Shown in pieces: positions 25,143-32,871 of a DNA stretch of 64,000 nucleotides. The notes below the pieces were generated by a model that saw only the letters and a program-made list of their open reading frames with translations, was not told the origin of the DNA and made no database searches. The stretch spans positions 1 to 64,000 of the forward strand of contig JAFOEY010000015.1 in the NCBI GenBank assembly GCA_017387565.1, read 5' to 3'. Numbering within the stretch: the stretch's first letter is position 1; each line of letters starts with the position of its first letter. A program made the position numbers and the translations under genes. This DNA comes from Lachnospiraceae bacterium (GTDB lineage Bacteria; Bacillota; Clostridia; Lachnospirales; Lachnospiraceae).

Positions 25143-26072
25143 ATGGGTTTAATTGTTCAGTTTTTATTATTGGTACTTGGATTTGTAATGCTTGTAAAAG
25201 GAGCAGACTGGTTCGTGGAAGGTGTCGCCGGAATAGCGGAAAAATTCGGAATTCCGCAATTGGTAATCGGTCTGACGATTGTAGCAATGGGAACAAGCGC
25301 ACCGGAGGCCGCGGTCAGTATTGCTTCGGCTGTAAAAGGTAATGCGGGCATTACTGTAGGAAATGTTGTGGGTAGCAATACCATGAATATTTTAGTTATT
25401 CTTGGTATCACCGCTGTGATTACAACCATAGCGGTACAAAAATCCACCGTCCGTTATGAAATGCCGTTTATGCTTTTGACCATGGTTGTCATGCTATTGT
25501 TTGGAATGTCAGGTAATGTCATAACTTTTGCAGAAGGTCTTATGATGTGGGGACTTTTCATTCTGTATATGATTTATCTGCTCATGATGGCAAAGAAAAA
25601 CAAAGAAGATATCAAGCCGGAGAAGAGTAAGCCGGTATGGCTTTTAATTATTTTGGGAATTGTCGGTGCCGTACTGGTTGTTTGGGGTGCTGATGTTGCT
25701 GTTGATTCCGCAAGTGCGATTGCCAGATTTTTTGGAATGTCAGAGCGGTTTGTGGGACTTACCATTGTGGCATTCGGAACTTCCCTGCCGGAGCTTGTTA
25801 CCAGTATTATGGCTGCACATAAGAAAAAAGCAGATATTGCAATCGGCAATATTGTCGGAAGTAATATTTTTAATGTTTTGTTTGTCTGTGGAACAACCGC
25901 ACTGGTTACACCGGTTATGTTCCAGAGCAATTTCATCATAGACAGTCTGGTTGCTGTCGGAGCAAGTATCATACTCTGGCTTGGCGTTTTGAAAAACCAA
26001 AAGCTTACACGTCCGGTCGGAATCACAATGCTTTTGTGCTATGCGGGATATTTCGTATATCTTTTAGTATAG
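25143..26072 (+). CDS. Ca2+/Na+ antiporter, CaCA (YrbG-like) family
   Basis: 309-aa membrane protein with about ten helices and the two inverted alpha-repeats typical of cation/Ca exchangers: VAMGTSAPEAAVSI...GNVVGSNTMNI (about 48-85) and VAFGTSLPELVTSI...GNIVGSNIFNV (about 205-245). The acidic residues in GTSxPE bind cations. It stands alone with its own ribosome-binding site. Ion specificity is not certain. Confidence 0.88.
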   Translation: MGLIVQFLLLVLGFVMLVKGADWFVEGVAGIAEKFGIPQLVIGLTIVAMGTSAPEAAVSIASAVKGNAGITVGNVVGSNTMNILVILGITAVITTIAVQKSTVRYEMPFMLLTMVVMLLFGMSGNVITFAEGLMMWGLFILYMIYLLMMAKKNKEDIKPEKSKPVWLLIILGIVGAVLVVWGADVAVDSASAIARFFGMSERFVGLTIVAFGTSLPELVTSIMAAHKKKADIAIGNIVGSNIFNVLFVCGTTALVTPVMFQSNFIIDSLVAVGASIILWLGVLKNQKLTRPVGITMLLCYAGYFVYLLV

Positions 26073-26323
26073 TACCGTGAGGAAATAAAAAAGGATGCTA
26101 TATGGACTGATATGTTTAAAAATTATGAAAAACACATATCAATGTAGCAATTGGATACATCAATGAGTGAAAAAATTATTTATTACTCACTTCATGGTGT
26201 TAAGACAAATAATGATATATGGAACAAGATTAAAAGAAAATCGGAAATAAGATAAAACATGAATAGAGGGACATTATTCGTTTGCGTGGAATAATGTCCT
26301 TTTCTTTCAGAAAGAGGAATGAT
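26073..26323. other. Intergenic region between the exchanger and recJ
   Basis: 251 bases with several inverted repeats: TGATATGT...ACATATCA (about 26108-26142) and a strong hairpin at 26269-26299. No ORF or clear -35/-10 pair was recognised. Confidence 0.4.
26269..26307 (+). terminator. Terminator-like hairpin in the recJ leader
   Basis: GGACATTATTC (26269-26279) and GAATAATGTCC (26289-26299) form an 11-bp perfect stem with a nine-base loop, followed by TTTTCTTT. It ends only about 17 bases before the recJ start, so it could be an attenuator or the end of an upstream transcript. Confidence 0.75.
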
Positions 26324-28099
26324 ATGAAGTGGCAATTGAATCCCAAAAGGGCTGATTTTGATCTTTTGGCAAAGCAACATGGAATCAGTCCGTTGACTGC
26401 AAAAATCATGGTAAACAGAGGAATTACGGATGATGCTCAGATGGAGCACTTTTTAAACGGAACACAAGCAGATATGTATGATCCGATGCTGTTAAAAGAT
26501 ATGAAAAAAGCGGTTTCTTTGCTTGAAGAATACTTACAGAAAAACAAACGTATCCGGATTATCGGTGATTATGATATCGACGGAATTTGTTCCGCATACA
26601 TATTGTATAAAGGTCTTTCTTTTGTGAAAGAGAGTTGTGAGGGCATTGATATCCGGATTCCGCATCGTGTGATGGATGGATATGGGCTAAATGACCGTTT
26701 GATTGATGAAGCCGTGGAGGATGGTGTGGATTTGATCATTACCTGTGATAACGGGATTGCGGCATACGATCAGATTAAGCGGGCAAAGGATCATGGAATT
26801 TGTGTCATTGTGACTGACCACCATGAAGTGCCTTATGAAGAAACGGATGGAGGTCGAAATTATATTCTGCCTCCTGCGGATGCTGTGATTGATCCCAAAC
26901 AGGAGGATTGTACCTATCCGTTTCAAGGTATCTGTGGTGCTGTAGTGGCGTATAAAGTAATTTGTGCGCTGATACAGTGTGCATTGTGTAAAGATATTCG
27001 GAGTAAGGATGGTGAGAGAGCACAGAGTGCGGGTGAACAGAATGCCGTGCTTGAGGAATGTCTGGTGTTTGCTGCATTTGCAACGGTCGGAGATGTTATG
27101 GATCTGATTGATGAGAACCGTATCATTGTAAAGTATGGATTGAAAAAGATGAAAACATCCCAAAACATGGGATTGCAGGCATTAATCTCTGCGTGTGATT
27201 TGGAGAATAAGGAGATTACACCTTATCATATCGGTTTTGTTTTGGGTCCATGTTTTAATGCTTCCGGACGCCTGGATGATGCCTATCGTGTGATTGATCT
27301 TTTGTGTGCCACGACAAAAGAAGAAGCGGATGTACTTGCAATAAGTCTGAAACAGTTAAATCAGGAAAGGCAGGATTTAACAATGCAGGGAGAAGAGAAA
27401 GCTTATGAAATCATAGAGGCACAGGGACTTTTAGAAGACCGGGTGTTGGTTGTCTATCTGCCCGATGTGCATGAATCATTGGCAGGCATTATTGCGGGAA
27501 GACTTTGCAAAAAGTATTATCGTCCGACATTTGTACTGACAGATGGTGATGGCTGCGTAAAGGGCTCCGGACGAAGTATTGAAGCCTATCATATGTATGA
27601 TGAGATGACAAAGGTAAAAGATTTATTATTAAAATATGGAGGGCATAAGCTTGCAGCCGGACTATCTTTGCCGTCTGATCGGGTTGATATGTTCCGTGAG
27701 CGGATCAATGAGGTCTGTACTCTTCGTGATTGTGATTTGGAAGAGATGCTGATGCTTGATCTGCAAATGATGCTTGGCTGGGTATCCGATAGACTGATGG
27801 ATGAACTTGAAAAACTGGAGCCCTATGGAAATGGGAATGAAAAACCATTGTTTGCAGAAAGAGTCTTTATAAGTCAGGTAAGGGTTATGGGCGATAAGCA
27901 CAATGTCGTACGTATGCAGCTTAGAAATGAGGAAAACAGTACAGCCGTCGGGATTTGTTTTTGTGACGGTGATTCTTTTATGCAGGATTATATAAACAGT
28001 ACGGAAAAGAGAGCGAGAATTGCCTATTCACCGGAGTGGAATGAGTATGGAGGTTATCGTTCTTTGCAGATGAAAATACGCCATATTGAGTGGTATTAA
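26324..28099 (+). CDS. recJ: Single-strand-specific exonuclease RecJ
   Basis: 591-aa DHH/DHHA1 exonuclease acting 5' to 3' in recombination and repair. The catalytic motifs are GDYDIDGICSAY, TCDNGIAAYDQ, VTDHHEVPYE and, in DHHA1, GSGRSIEAYHMYDEM and GGHKLAAGLS. The start is ATG 26324, after AAAGAGG; the in-frame TTG at 26282 falls inside the leader hairpin and is rejected. Confidence 0.92.
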   Translation: MKWQLNPKRADFDLLAKQHGISPLTAKIMVNRGITDDAQMEHFLNGTQADMYDPMLLKDMKKAVSLLEEYLQKNKRIRIIGDYDIDGICSAYILYKGLSFVKESCEGIDIRIPHRVMDGYGLNDRLIDEAVEDGVDLIITCDNGIAAYDQIKRAKDHGICVIVTDHHEVPYEETDGGRNYILPPADAVIDPKQEDCTYPFQGICGAVVAYKVICALIQCALCKDIRSKDGERAQSAGEQNAVLEECLVFAAFATVGDVMDLIDENRIIVKYGLKKMKTSQNMGLQALISACDLENKEITPYHIGFVLGPCFNASGRLDDAYRVIDLLCATTKEEADVLAISLKQLNQERQDLTMQGEEKAYEIIEAQGLLEDRVLVVYLPDVHESLAGIIAGRLCKKYYRPTFVLTDGDGCVKGSGRSIEAYHMYDEMTKVKDLLLKYGGHKLAAGLSLPSDRVDMFRERINEVCTLRDCDLEEMLMLDLQMMLGWVSDRLMDELEKLEPYGNGNEKPLFAERVFISQVRVMGDKHNVVRMQLRNEENSTAVGICFCDGDSFMQDYINSTEKRARIAYSPEWNEYGGYRSLQMKIRHIEWY

Positions 28100-28380
28100 T
28101 ATCAGAAAGAGAAAAGATGCTATCAGGTGGTGTAAATAATATTGAATTAATTTATAGAATCCGGTGGTAGAATGATATCAGTTAAAAAGATTGCAGGATA
28201 GCATACTGCGTTTTTTTCGTGAATGGTATAGTAATTTAGAAGCCATTGTACTAGACAAAAATAACTAAAGTATGTAAACTTTAGATAGAACACTGTTAAA
28301 AAAGTGAAGTAAAATCAGAACATTATTTGCAAAACAATGAAGCAAGATACAACAATAATAAAATGTAGTGAGGGATACAT
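28100..28380. other. Intergenic region between recJ and the sugar kinase
   Basis: 281 bases. GATGCTATC (about 28117) and GATAGCAT (about 28196) are inverted repeats ~80 bases apart, the second followed by a T7 run (ACTGCGTTTTTTTCG), so a long-loop terminator for recJ is possible. The right part holds the palindrome described at 28252-28284. Confidence 0.45.
28252..28284 (+). promoter_or_regulatory. Candidate promoter with overlapping palindromic operator before the sugar kinase
   Basis: CTAAAGT (28265-28271) and ACTTTAG (28278-28284) form a perfect palindrome with a six-base spacer. It overlaps a possible promoter TAGACA (28252-28257), 17 bases, TAAACT (28275-28280). The palindrome is plain; the promoter is weak. 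Confidence 0.4.
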
Positions 28381-29307
28381 ATGATATTAACAGTAAGCTG
28401 TAATCCGGCAATTGATAAAACTTATAACACATCCAATGTTATAATTGGTCAGATCAACCGTATGCGGGATCTGGTCAGTATTCCGGGAGGAAAAGCGGTT
28501 AATGTTACAAAGGTTTTGAGACAGTTTGATGCACATGTAACGGCGACCGGATTTGTCGGAGGTTATACCGGCGAATTTATTGAAGAAGAATTACGGAATA
28601 TGGGTGTCAACACATCATTTACGACAATCCGTGGCCTGACGCGTTCTAATATGAACATTATCGGTGATGATGGATATGTTACGGAGATTTTAGAGCCGGG
28701 ACCCAAGATTCTTTCTTTTGAGCGCGAAGATTTTATGGACCGTTTCCGTGAACTGGTTAAAATCAGTGAATATGTTGTTTTATCCGGAAGTCTGACGGAG
28801 GGACTTTCTGAAGATTTCTATGCAAAACTGATTAAAATCTGTAATGAACACGGTTCAAAGGCATTTTTGGATACAAGCGGTGAACCTTTAAAGAAAGGAA
28901 TTGAAGCCGTGCCATACTGTATTAAGCCAAATCGCCGGGAATTGGAATATGCAGTTGGCAAAAAGCTCTCCACGGAGGCTGAAATCATTCAGGCTGCATA
29001 TGAATATATTAAAGCCGGTGTTGTTAAGGTTGTAGTTTCCATGGGTGATAAGGGGCTTTTACAGATTACGAAAACAAAAGTGATTAAAGCCGTTCCGCCC
29101 CGCATTAAAAAGGTCAACACCGTTGGCTGTGGAGACTGTGTGGTTGCGGCTATGATTTTAGGAATGATTCAGGGATTGAATGACGAAGATACCATGAAGT
29201 TTGCCGCAGGTGTATCAGCAGCCAATGCAACAACATTGGAGAGCGGAATGATTCCGCAGGATACCATGGAGAAATTAATTCAGGATGTGGTAATTGTGAC
29301 GGTGTAA
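28381..29307 (+). CDS. PfkB-family hexose-phosphate kinase, probable 1-phosphofructokinase
   Basis: 308-aa ribokinase-fold kinase. The N-terminal CNPAIDKTY and GGKAVNVTKVL segments are typical of the FruK/LacC branch; the catalytic Asp lies in NTVGCGDCVVAAM. FruK phosphorylates fructose-1-phosphate and LacC tagatose-6-phosphate. No fruA or fruR partner is beside it, so the substrate is not settled. A family A element begins eight bases after the stop. Confidence 0.82.
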   Translation: MILTVSCNPAIDKTYNTSNVIIGQINRMRDLVSIPGGKAVNVTKVLRQFDAHVTATGFVGGYTGEFIEEELRNMGVNTSFTTIRGLTRSNMNIIGDDGYVTEILEPGPKILSFEREDFMDRFRELVKISEYVVLSGSLTEGLSEDFYAKLIKICNEHGSKAFLDTSGEPLKKGIEAVPYCIKPNRRELEYAVGKKLSTEAEIIQAAYEYIKAGVVKVVVSMGDKGLLQITKTKVIKAVPPRIKKVNTVGCGDCVVAAMILGMIQGLNDEDTMKFAAGVSAANATTLESGMIPQDTMEKLIQDVVIVTV

Positions 29308-29315
29308 AAATGATT

Positions 29316-29554
29316 CCCTTTTCGGATTTGTGTTCCCAATATATATCTTTGCCGCCTCGTACTTCGGTTTTTAGACTTTCTAAGCGACATGCTCACATAA
29401 ATTTATGAAATGACCGGTTTCAAAACTCAGACTTCTTCTTCAAACAGTTGAAACCGGTCATTATTTTTGCTCGTCATGCCGCTATGAAAGTTACAAAACC
29501 TCGTAAAACCCGGCAAGCAAAGATATATATTGGGAACACAAATTCGAAAAGGGG
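29316..29554. mobile_element. Palindromic repeat element family A, copy 2 (complete)
   Basis: 239-bp element. Its terminal inverted repeats run ~35-40 bases: CCCTTTTCGGATTTGTGTTC then CCAATATATATCTTTGCCG at the left, the reverse complement at the right. The core hairpin has arms TGACCGGTTTCAA and TTGAAACCGGTCA, with a compensatory change in both arms against copies 1 and 3 (GACC/GGTC instead of GCCC/GGGC). No ORF. It sits directly behind the sugar kinase. Confidence 0.88.
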
Positions 29555-29632
29555 AAAAATATAAAAATCCGAAAAGGTAATAAAAAATAAAGAAATGGTT
29601 AAGAAAGTTTCATTTTTTTTCATAGTTTAATC

Positions 29633-29661
29633 ACAAAATGAACACATTTTGTCAGTATAGT
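29633..29661 (+). promoter_or_regulatory. Operator-like palindrome and -10 box of a candidate small RNA
   Basis: ACAAAATG (29633-29640) and CATTTTGT (29645-29652) form a perfect 8-bp palindrome with a four-base spacer. TATAGT (29656-29661) follows. The palindrome occupies the place of the -35 box, where no TTGACA-like hexamer is seen, so the promoter may need an activator or be controlled by a repressor. Confidence 0.5.
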
Positions 29662-29667
29662 AGGTAT

Positions 29668-29752
29668 CAAGATAGTTGAAGCAAAACTCACTATCTCCCC
29701 CCCCTCATAAGAATTCAAGCGAAAACCCCAACATTTGTTGGGGTTTTTGCTT
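29668..29752 (+). ncRNA. Candidate small RNA with C8 tract
   Basis: An ~85-base transcript can be drawn: a 5' hairpin GATAGT (29671-29676) / ACTATC (29690-29695), then single-stranded TCT plus eight consecutive C (29697-29704), then a strong intrinsic terminator (29722-29748 plus T-run). C-rich single-stranded loops in Firmicute sRNAs pair with G-rich ribosome-binding sites. There is no ORF here, and the convergent EamA gene ends at 29759. The architecture is seen; that it is transcribed is inference. Confidence 0.55.
29722..29750 (+). terminator. Strong terminator, probably shared by the small RNA and the EamA gene
   Basis: AAAACCCCAACA, loop TTT, TGTTGGGGTTTT, then TGC TTTG. A perfect 12-bp stem. 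The A-run on the left makes it usable from the - strand for the EamA transcript too. Confidence 0.9.
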
Positions 29753-29758
29753 TGTTTA

Positions 29759-30700
29759 CTATTCTTTTTTGGGATGTAATTTTTCTTTAACAGGCAGTTG
29801 TGCCAGAATGACAGCTGCAAAAATAAATGCGCATCCGGATAATTCGCGCATACTCAGTTTCTGGTGCAATAAGAGAAATCCTGCTAAAACAGAGAAAACT
29901 GATTCCAAACTCATGAGCAAGGATGCCACTGCGGGATTTACATCTTCCTGTCCGATGATTTGAAGGGTATATGCAACGCCGCAGGAAAGAATTCCGGCAT
30001 ACAAAAGAGGAATCCAGGCATCAGATGTCTGAAAAGCCCTTCCCCATATAAAAAAGTTTCCGCTAAAGGGTTTCATTTCAAAGAGTAGCATAGGAACAGC
30101 AGTAATACATCCGGCAACAAAAAATTGGATGCAGGACATGCGGATTCCTTCTACAAGCGGTGTGAAATGATCCACCGCAAGAATATGAAAAGCAAAGCAT
30201 AACGCGCAGATTAAAACCAGAATATCCTGCGGTTGTAAGATAAGTGTTTCATTTAAGCATAGTAAGTATAAACCAATCACGGTCAGGATGATACCAATCC
30301 AGACCCTTATAGAACATTTCTTTTTTAAGAATAGTCCAAGTATTGGAACCAGTATAATATAACAGGCGGTTAAAAAGCCGGCTTTTCCGGCCGGACAGCC
30401 CATATAGATACCTGCCTGTTGGAGGTTGGATGCAATGCATAGAATGATTCCACATATGACACCGCCTTTTAGCAGAGTTTTTTGGGATTCGGGTGTGGCA
30501 GATTTTTTACCGGTATAACCCAGCCGGTCTAAGAGTTTAATAACCGGAATGAGCACGAAACCTCCAATCAAAAATCGAATACAGTTGAAAGAATAAGGTC
30601 CGATGGCATCACCACCTTCACTCTGTGCTACAAATGCAATTCCCCAGATCAATGCTGTCAGAACTAATAAGAATGAATTTCTGGTTGTTTTATTTTTCAT
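29759..30700 (-). CDS. EamA/DMT-family transporter
   Basis: 313-aa ten-helix transporter made of two EamA repeats (LVLTALIWGIAFVAQSEG at the N-terminus; the second repeat ends near LLHQKLSMRELSGCAFI). The family exports amino acids or metabolites; the substrate is unknown. The start is the codon whose complement is at 30698-30700, five bases after GGAGG; a longer reading frame runs into the family B element and is rejected. That element lies 24 bases upstream of the start. Confidence 0.88.
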   Translation of the reverse strand: MKNKTTRNSFLLVLTALIWGIAFVAQSEGGDAIGPYSFNCIRFLIGGFVLIPVIKLLDRLGYTGKKSATPESQKTLLKGGVICGIILCIASNLQQAGIYMGCPAGKAGFLTACYIILVPILGLFLKKKCSIRVWIGIILTVIGLYLLCLNETLILQPQDILVLICALCFAFHILAVDHFTPLVEGIRMSCIQFFVAGCITAVPMLLFEMKPFSGNFFIWGRAFQTSDAWIPLLYAGILSCGVAYTLQIIGQEDVNPAVASLLMSLESVFSVLAGFLLLHQKLSMRELSGCAFIFAAVILAQLPVKEKLHPKKE

Positions 30701-30723
30701 AAGTACCTCCGTATAGATAATAT

Positions 30724-30824
30724 GATACCAAGGGCAAAGGGTTATACTTTTTATGCGAGAGCACAAAGTGTGTAGCAATCCGTTGGTATCATTGGGGTCA
30801 AACTACCTTTTGACCCAACATCAT
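30724..30824. mobile_element. MITE-like element family B, copy 2 (internally deleted)
   Basis: 101-bp copy with both ends of the family (GATACC...; ...CAACATCAT) and the GCGAGAGCACAAAGTG...GCAATCC half, but lacking ~83 bases found in copies 1 and 3. It is flanked by the 5-bp duplication AATAT (30719-30723 and 30825-30829). It lies just upstream of the EamA gene, where its promoter would be expected. Confidence 0.85.
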
Positions 30825-30859
30825 AATATGTCATTCTAAAGAATTTGAGAATTGCCTAA

Positions 30860-30998
30860 TAAAAGACAATCGGGTTAGAGATAATCCGGTCGTAGACAAT
30901 CCAATCAATAGACAATATGGTCAATAGACAATCAGGTCAAGTGCAATCTGTTTGATAGACAGTCCGGTCAAGTGACAATCAGATCAAATGTCTGGCAT
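30860..30998. repeat. Degenerate 16-bp tandem repeats
   Basis: About eight diverged copies of a unit close to AGACAATCNGGTCAAT over ~140 bases. The copies differ at several positions and have no spacers, so this is not a CRISPR. It lies in the 650-bp gap between the divergent EamA and murE genes. Confidence 0.7.
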
Positions 30999-31351
30999 CA
31001 ATCATTTTAGCATATGTTTCAAAAACTGCAAGCTAGACATACCGGAGAATGAAAGAAAAGGGAAAAGTATGCCCCGGGGTGTCCAAAAGAGCATGAAAAG
31101 CAAGAAAAAGGCATACCAGAGAGAGAAAGGTGAGAAAAAAGTATGCCCCGAACCATCCCATGGAGCATGGACAGTAGAATAGAAACAAACATAGAAACAA
31201 GAACCAAAACAAGAACCAGAAACAAGAACCGGAAACATATATAGTAGATTCGTTGAAAAAACATACTATATGTGCTATTCTAAAGTAGGTTCATTTTGTT
31301 TAATATTTCGAAGGACAGAGCGTAGGAAGCAGTATGAAAGGATGATGAAAT
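30999..31351. other. murE upstream region with short AACAAGAACC repeats
   Basis: About 350 bases. GTATGCCCC occurs twice (about 31068 and 31141) and a 12-13-base unit AACAAGAACC recurs about four times (about 31188-31233). A weak ORF at 30988-31182 is Lys-rich and without similarity I recognise; I do not call it. A murE promoter should lie near 31240-31320 but no strong hexamer pair was found. Confidence 0.45.
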
Positions 31352-32863
31352 ATGGCAGAATTCAAAAAGAAAACATGTGAAGAGTTATTAGAAGGGCTTA
31401 CATATGAAGTGCTTTGCGGGGATGTATCCCAAGAGATAACGGATTTGATTTATAATTCCAATGCAGTGACAAAGGGCTGCATGTTTGTCTGCATAAAAGG
31501 TGCGAATTTTGATGCACATGATAAAGCCGCTGAAGTGGCGCAAAACGGAGCTAAGGCAATTGTAGTCAGCCATGAGATTGAACTGCCTAAAGATTTAGAT
31601 GTGACAGTCATTAAGGTGGACGATACCCGATACGCACTGGCATTTATTTCAGCCGCTTTCTTTGATCATCCGGCAGATCAGTTAAAGGTAATCGGAGTAA
31701 CCGGAACAAAGGGAAAAACGACGACTACTTATCTGGTCAAATCCATACTCGAGCATGCCGGATACCGTGTGGGGCTTGTCGGAACGATTGAAGCAATTAT
31801 TGGAGATGTTCATATTCCCGCCAATAATACAACACCGGAATCCTATGTGCTGCAACAATATTTCCGTCAAATGGCAGATGCCGGATGTGATGTGGTTGTT
31901 ATGGAAGTTTCCTCCCAGGGACTGATGCAGCATCGTACGCAGGGATTTACCTTTGAACTTGGAATTTTTACAAATTTAGAGCCGGATCACATCGGCCCTA
32001 ATGAGCATAAAGATTTTGAAGACTATATGCACTGCAAGGGATTGTTATTTAAACAATGTAAAAAAGGCATTGTAAACTTTGATGATGCACACTGGAAACA
32101 GGTAGTTGAAGGGCATACATGTGAACTGGAAACCTATGGCTTTTCTTCGGAAGCGGATTTATATGCAGAGGATGTGCATCTCTTAAAAGGCGAAGGTTAT
32201 CTGGGTGTTGATTTTAAGGTCAAGGGCTATTTAGATTTTGAAGTGGAATTCCATGCACCGGGGCGTTTCAGTGTATACAATGCGTTGACAGCCATTGCAA
32301 TCTGTCATCATTTTGGAATAGACGACAAAAAAATGCAGGATGCCTTAAAAGAGGCAAAAGTTAAAGGTCGTATTGAGCTTGTTAAAGTTTCCAATCAATT
32401 TACGTTAATGATTGATTATGCGCATAATGCCATGTCATTAGAAAGTTTATTGACGACATTAAAGGAGTATCATCCCAAACGCTTAGTCTGCCTGTTTGGA
32501 TGCGGTGGTAACCGGTCCAAGATAAGACGCTACGAAATGGGAGAAGTAAGTGGTAAGTTGGCTGATTTAACCGTCATTACCTCGGATAATCCCAGATTTG
32601 AAAAGCCGGAGGATATTATTGCAGATATCAAAACCGGAATTGCGAAAACAAATGGCGAATACGTTGAAATTCCGGACCGCAGGGAAGCAATTGCCTATGT
32701 GATCAAATACGGTCAGCCGGGAGATGTTGTGGTGCTTGCCGGAAAAGGACATGAAGATTATCAGGAAATTGAAGGGAAAAAATATCCGATGGATGAGAGA
32801 GATATCATTGCGGATGTTTTGGCCGGACGTCAGCAGGCTCCGGAAGCTGTTAAGATAAACTAA
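31352..32863 (+). CDS. murE: MurE-type UDP-MurNAc-tripeptide ligase
   Basis: 503-aa Mur ligase. N-terminal UMP-binding domain, ATP loop GVTGTKGKTTTTYL (about 115-128), central and C-terminal domains. The DNPR motif that selects meso-diaminopimelate is present (SDNPRFEKPEDI), so mDAP is the likely substrate. The usual EVSSHAL reads EVSSQGL and GCGGDRD reads GCGGNRS, marking a divergent MurE branch. It lies far from the dcw cluster at 54-64 kb and nine bases ahead of priA. Confidence 0.87.
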   Translation: MAEFKKKTCEELLEGLTYEVLCGDVSQEITDLIYNSNAVTKGCMFVCIKGANFDAHDKAAEVAQNGAKAIVVSHEIELPKDLDVTVIKVDDTRYALAFISAAFFDHPADQLKVIGVTGTKGKTTTTYLVKSILEHAGYRVGLVGTIEAIIGDVHIPANNTTPESYVLQQYFRQMADAGCDVVVMEVSSQGLMQHRTQGFTFELGIFTNLEPDHIGPNEHKDFEDYMHCKGLLFKQCKKGIVNFDDAHWKQVVEGHTCELETYGFSSEADLYAEDVHLLKGEGYLGVDFKVKGYLDFEVEFHAPGRFSVYNALTAIAICHHFGIDDKKMQDALKEAKVKGRIELVKVSNQFTLMIDYAHNAMSLESLLTTLKEYHPKRLVCLFGCGGNRSKIRRYEMGEVSGKLADLTVITSDNPRFEKPEDIIADIKTGIAKTNGEYVEIPDRREAIAYVIKYGQPGDVVVLAGKGHEDYQEIEGKKYPMDERDIIADVLAGRQQAPEAVKIN

Positions 32864-32871
32864 GGGATTCT

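Noticed and set aside
29711..29759. EamA terminator as the only explanation of the 29.67-29.75 kb structures
   Set aside because: The terminator alone does not account for the palindrome, -10 box, 5' hairpin and C8 tract on the + strand, so I kept the small-RNA interpretation as a separate finding.
30860..30998. Possible CRISPR-like array
   Set aside because: The units are degenerate, abut without spacers and are only ~16 bp; no cas gene is near.
30988..31182. Small Lys-rich ORF upstream of murE
   Set aside because: Composition reflects the A/G-rich repeat region; no ribosome-binding site or recognisable similarity.
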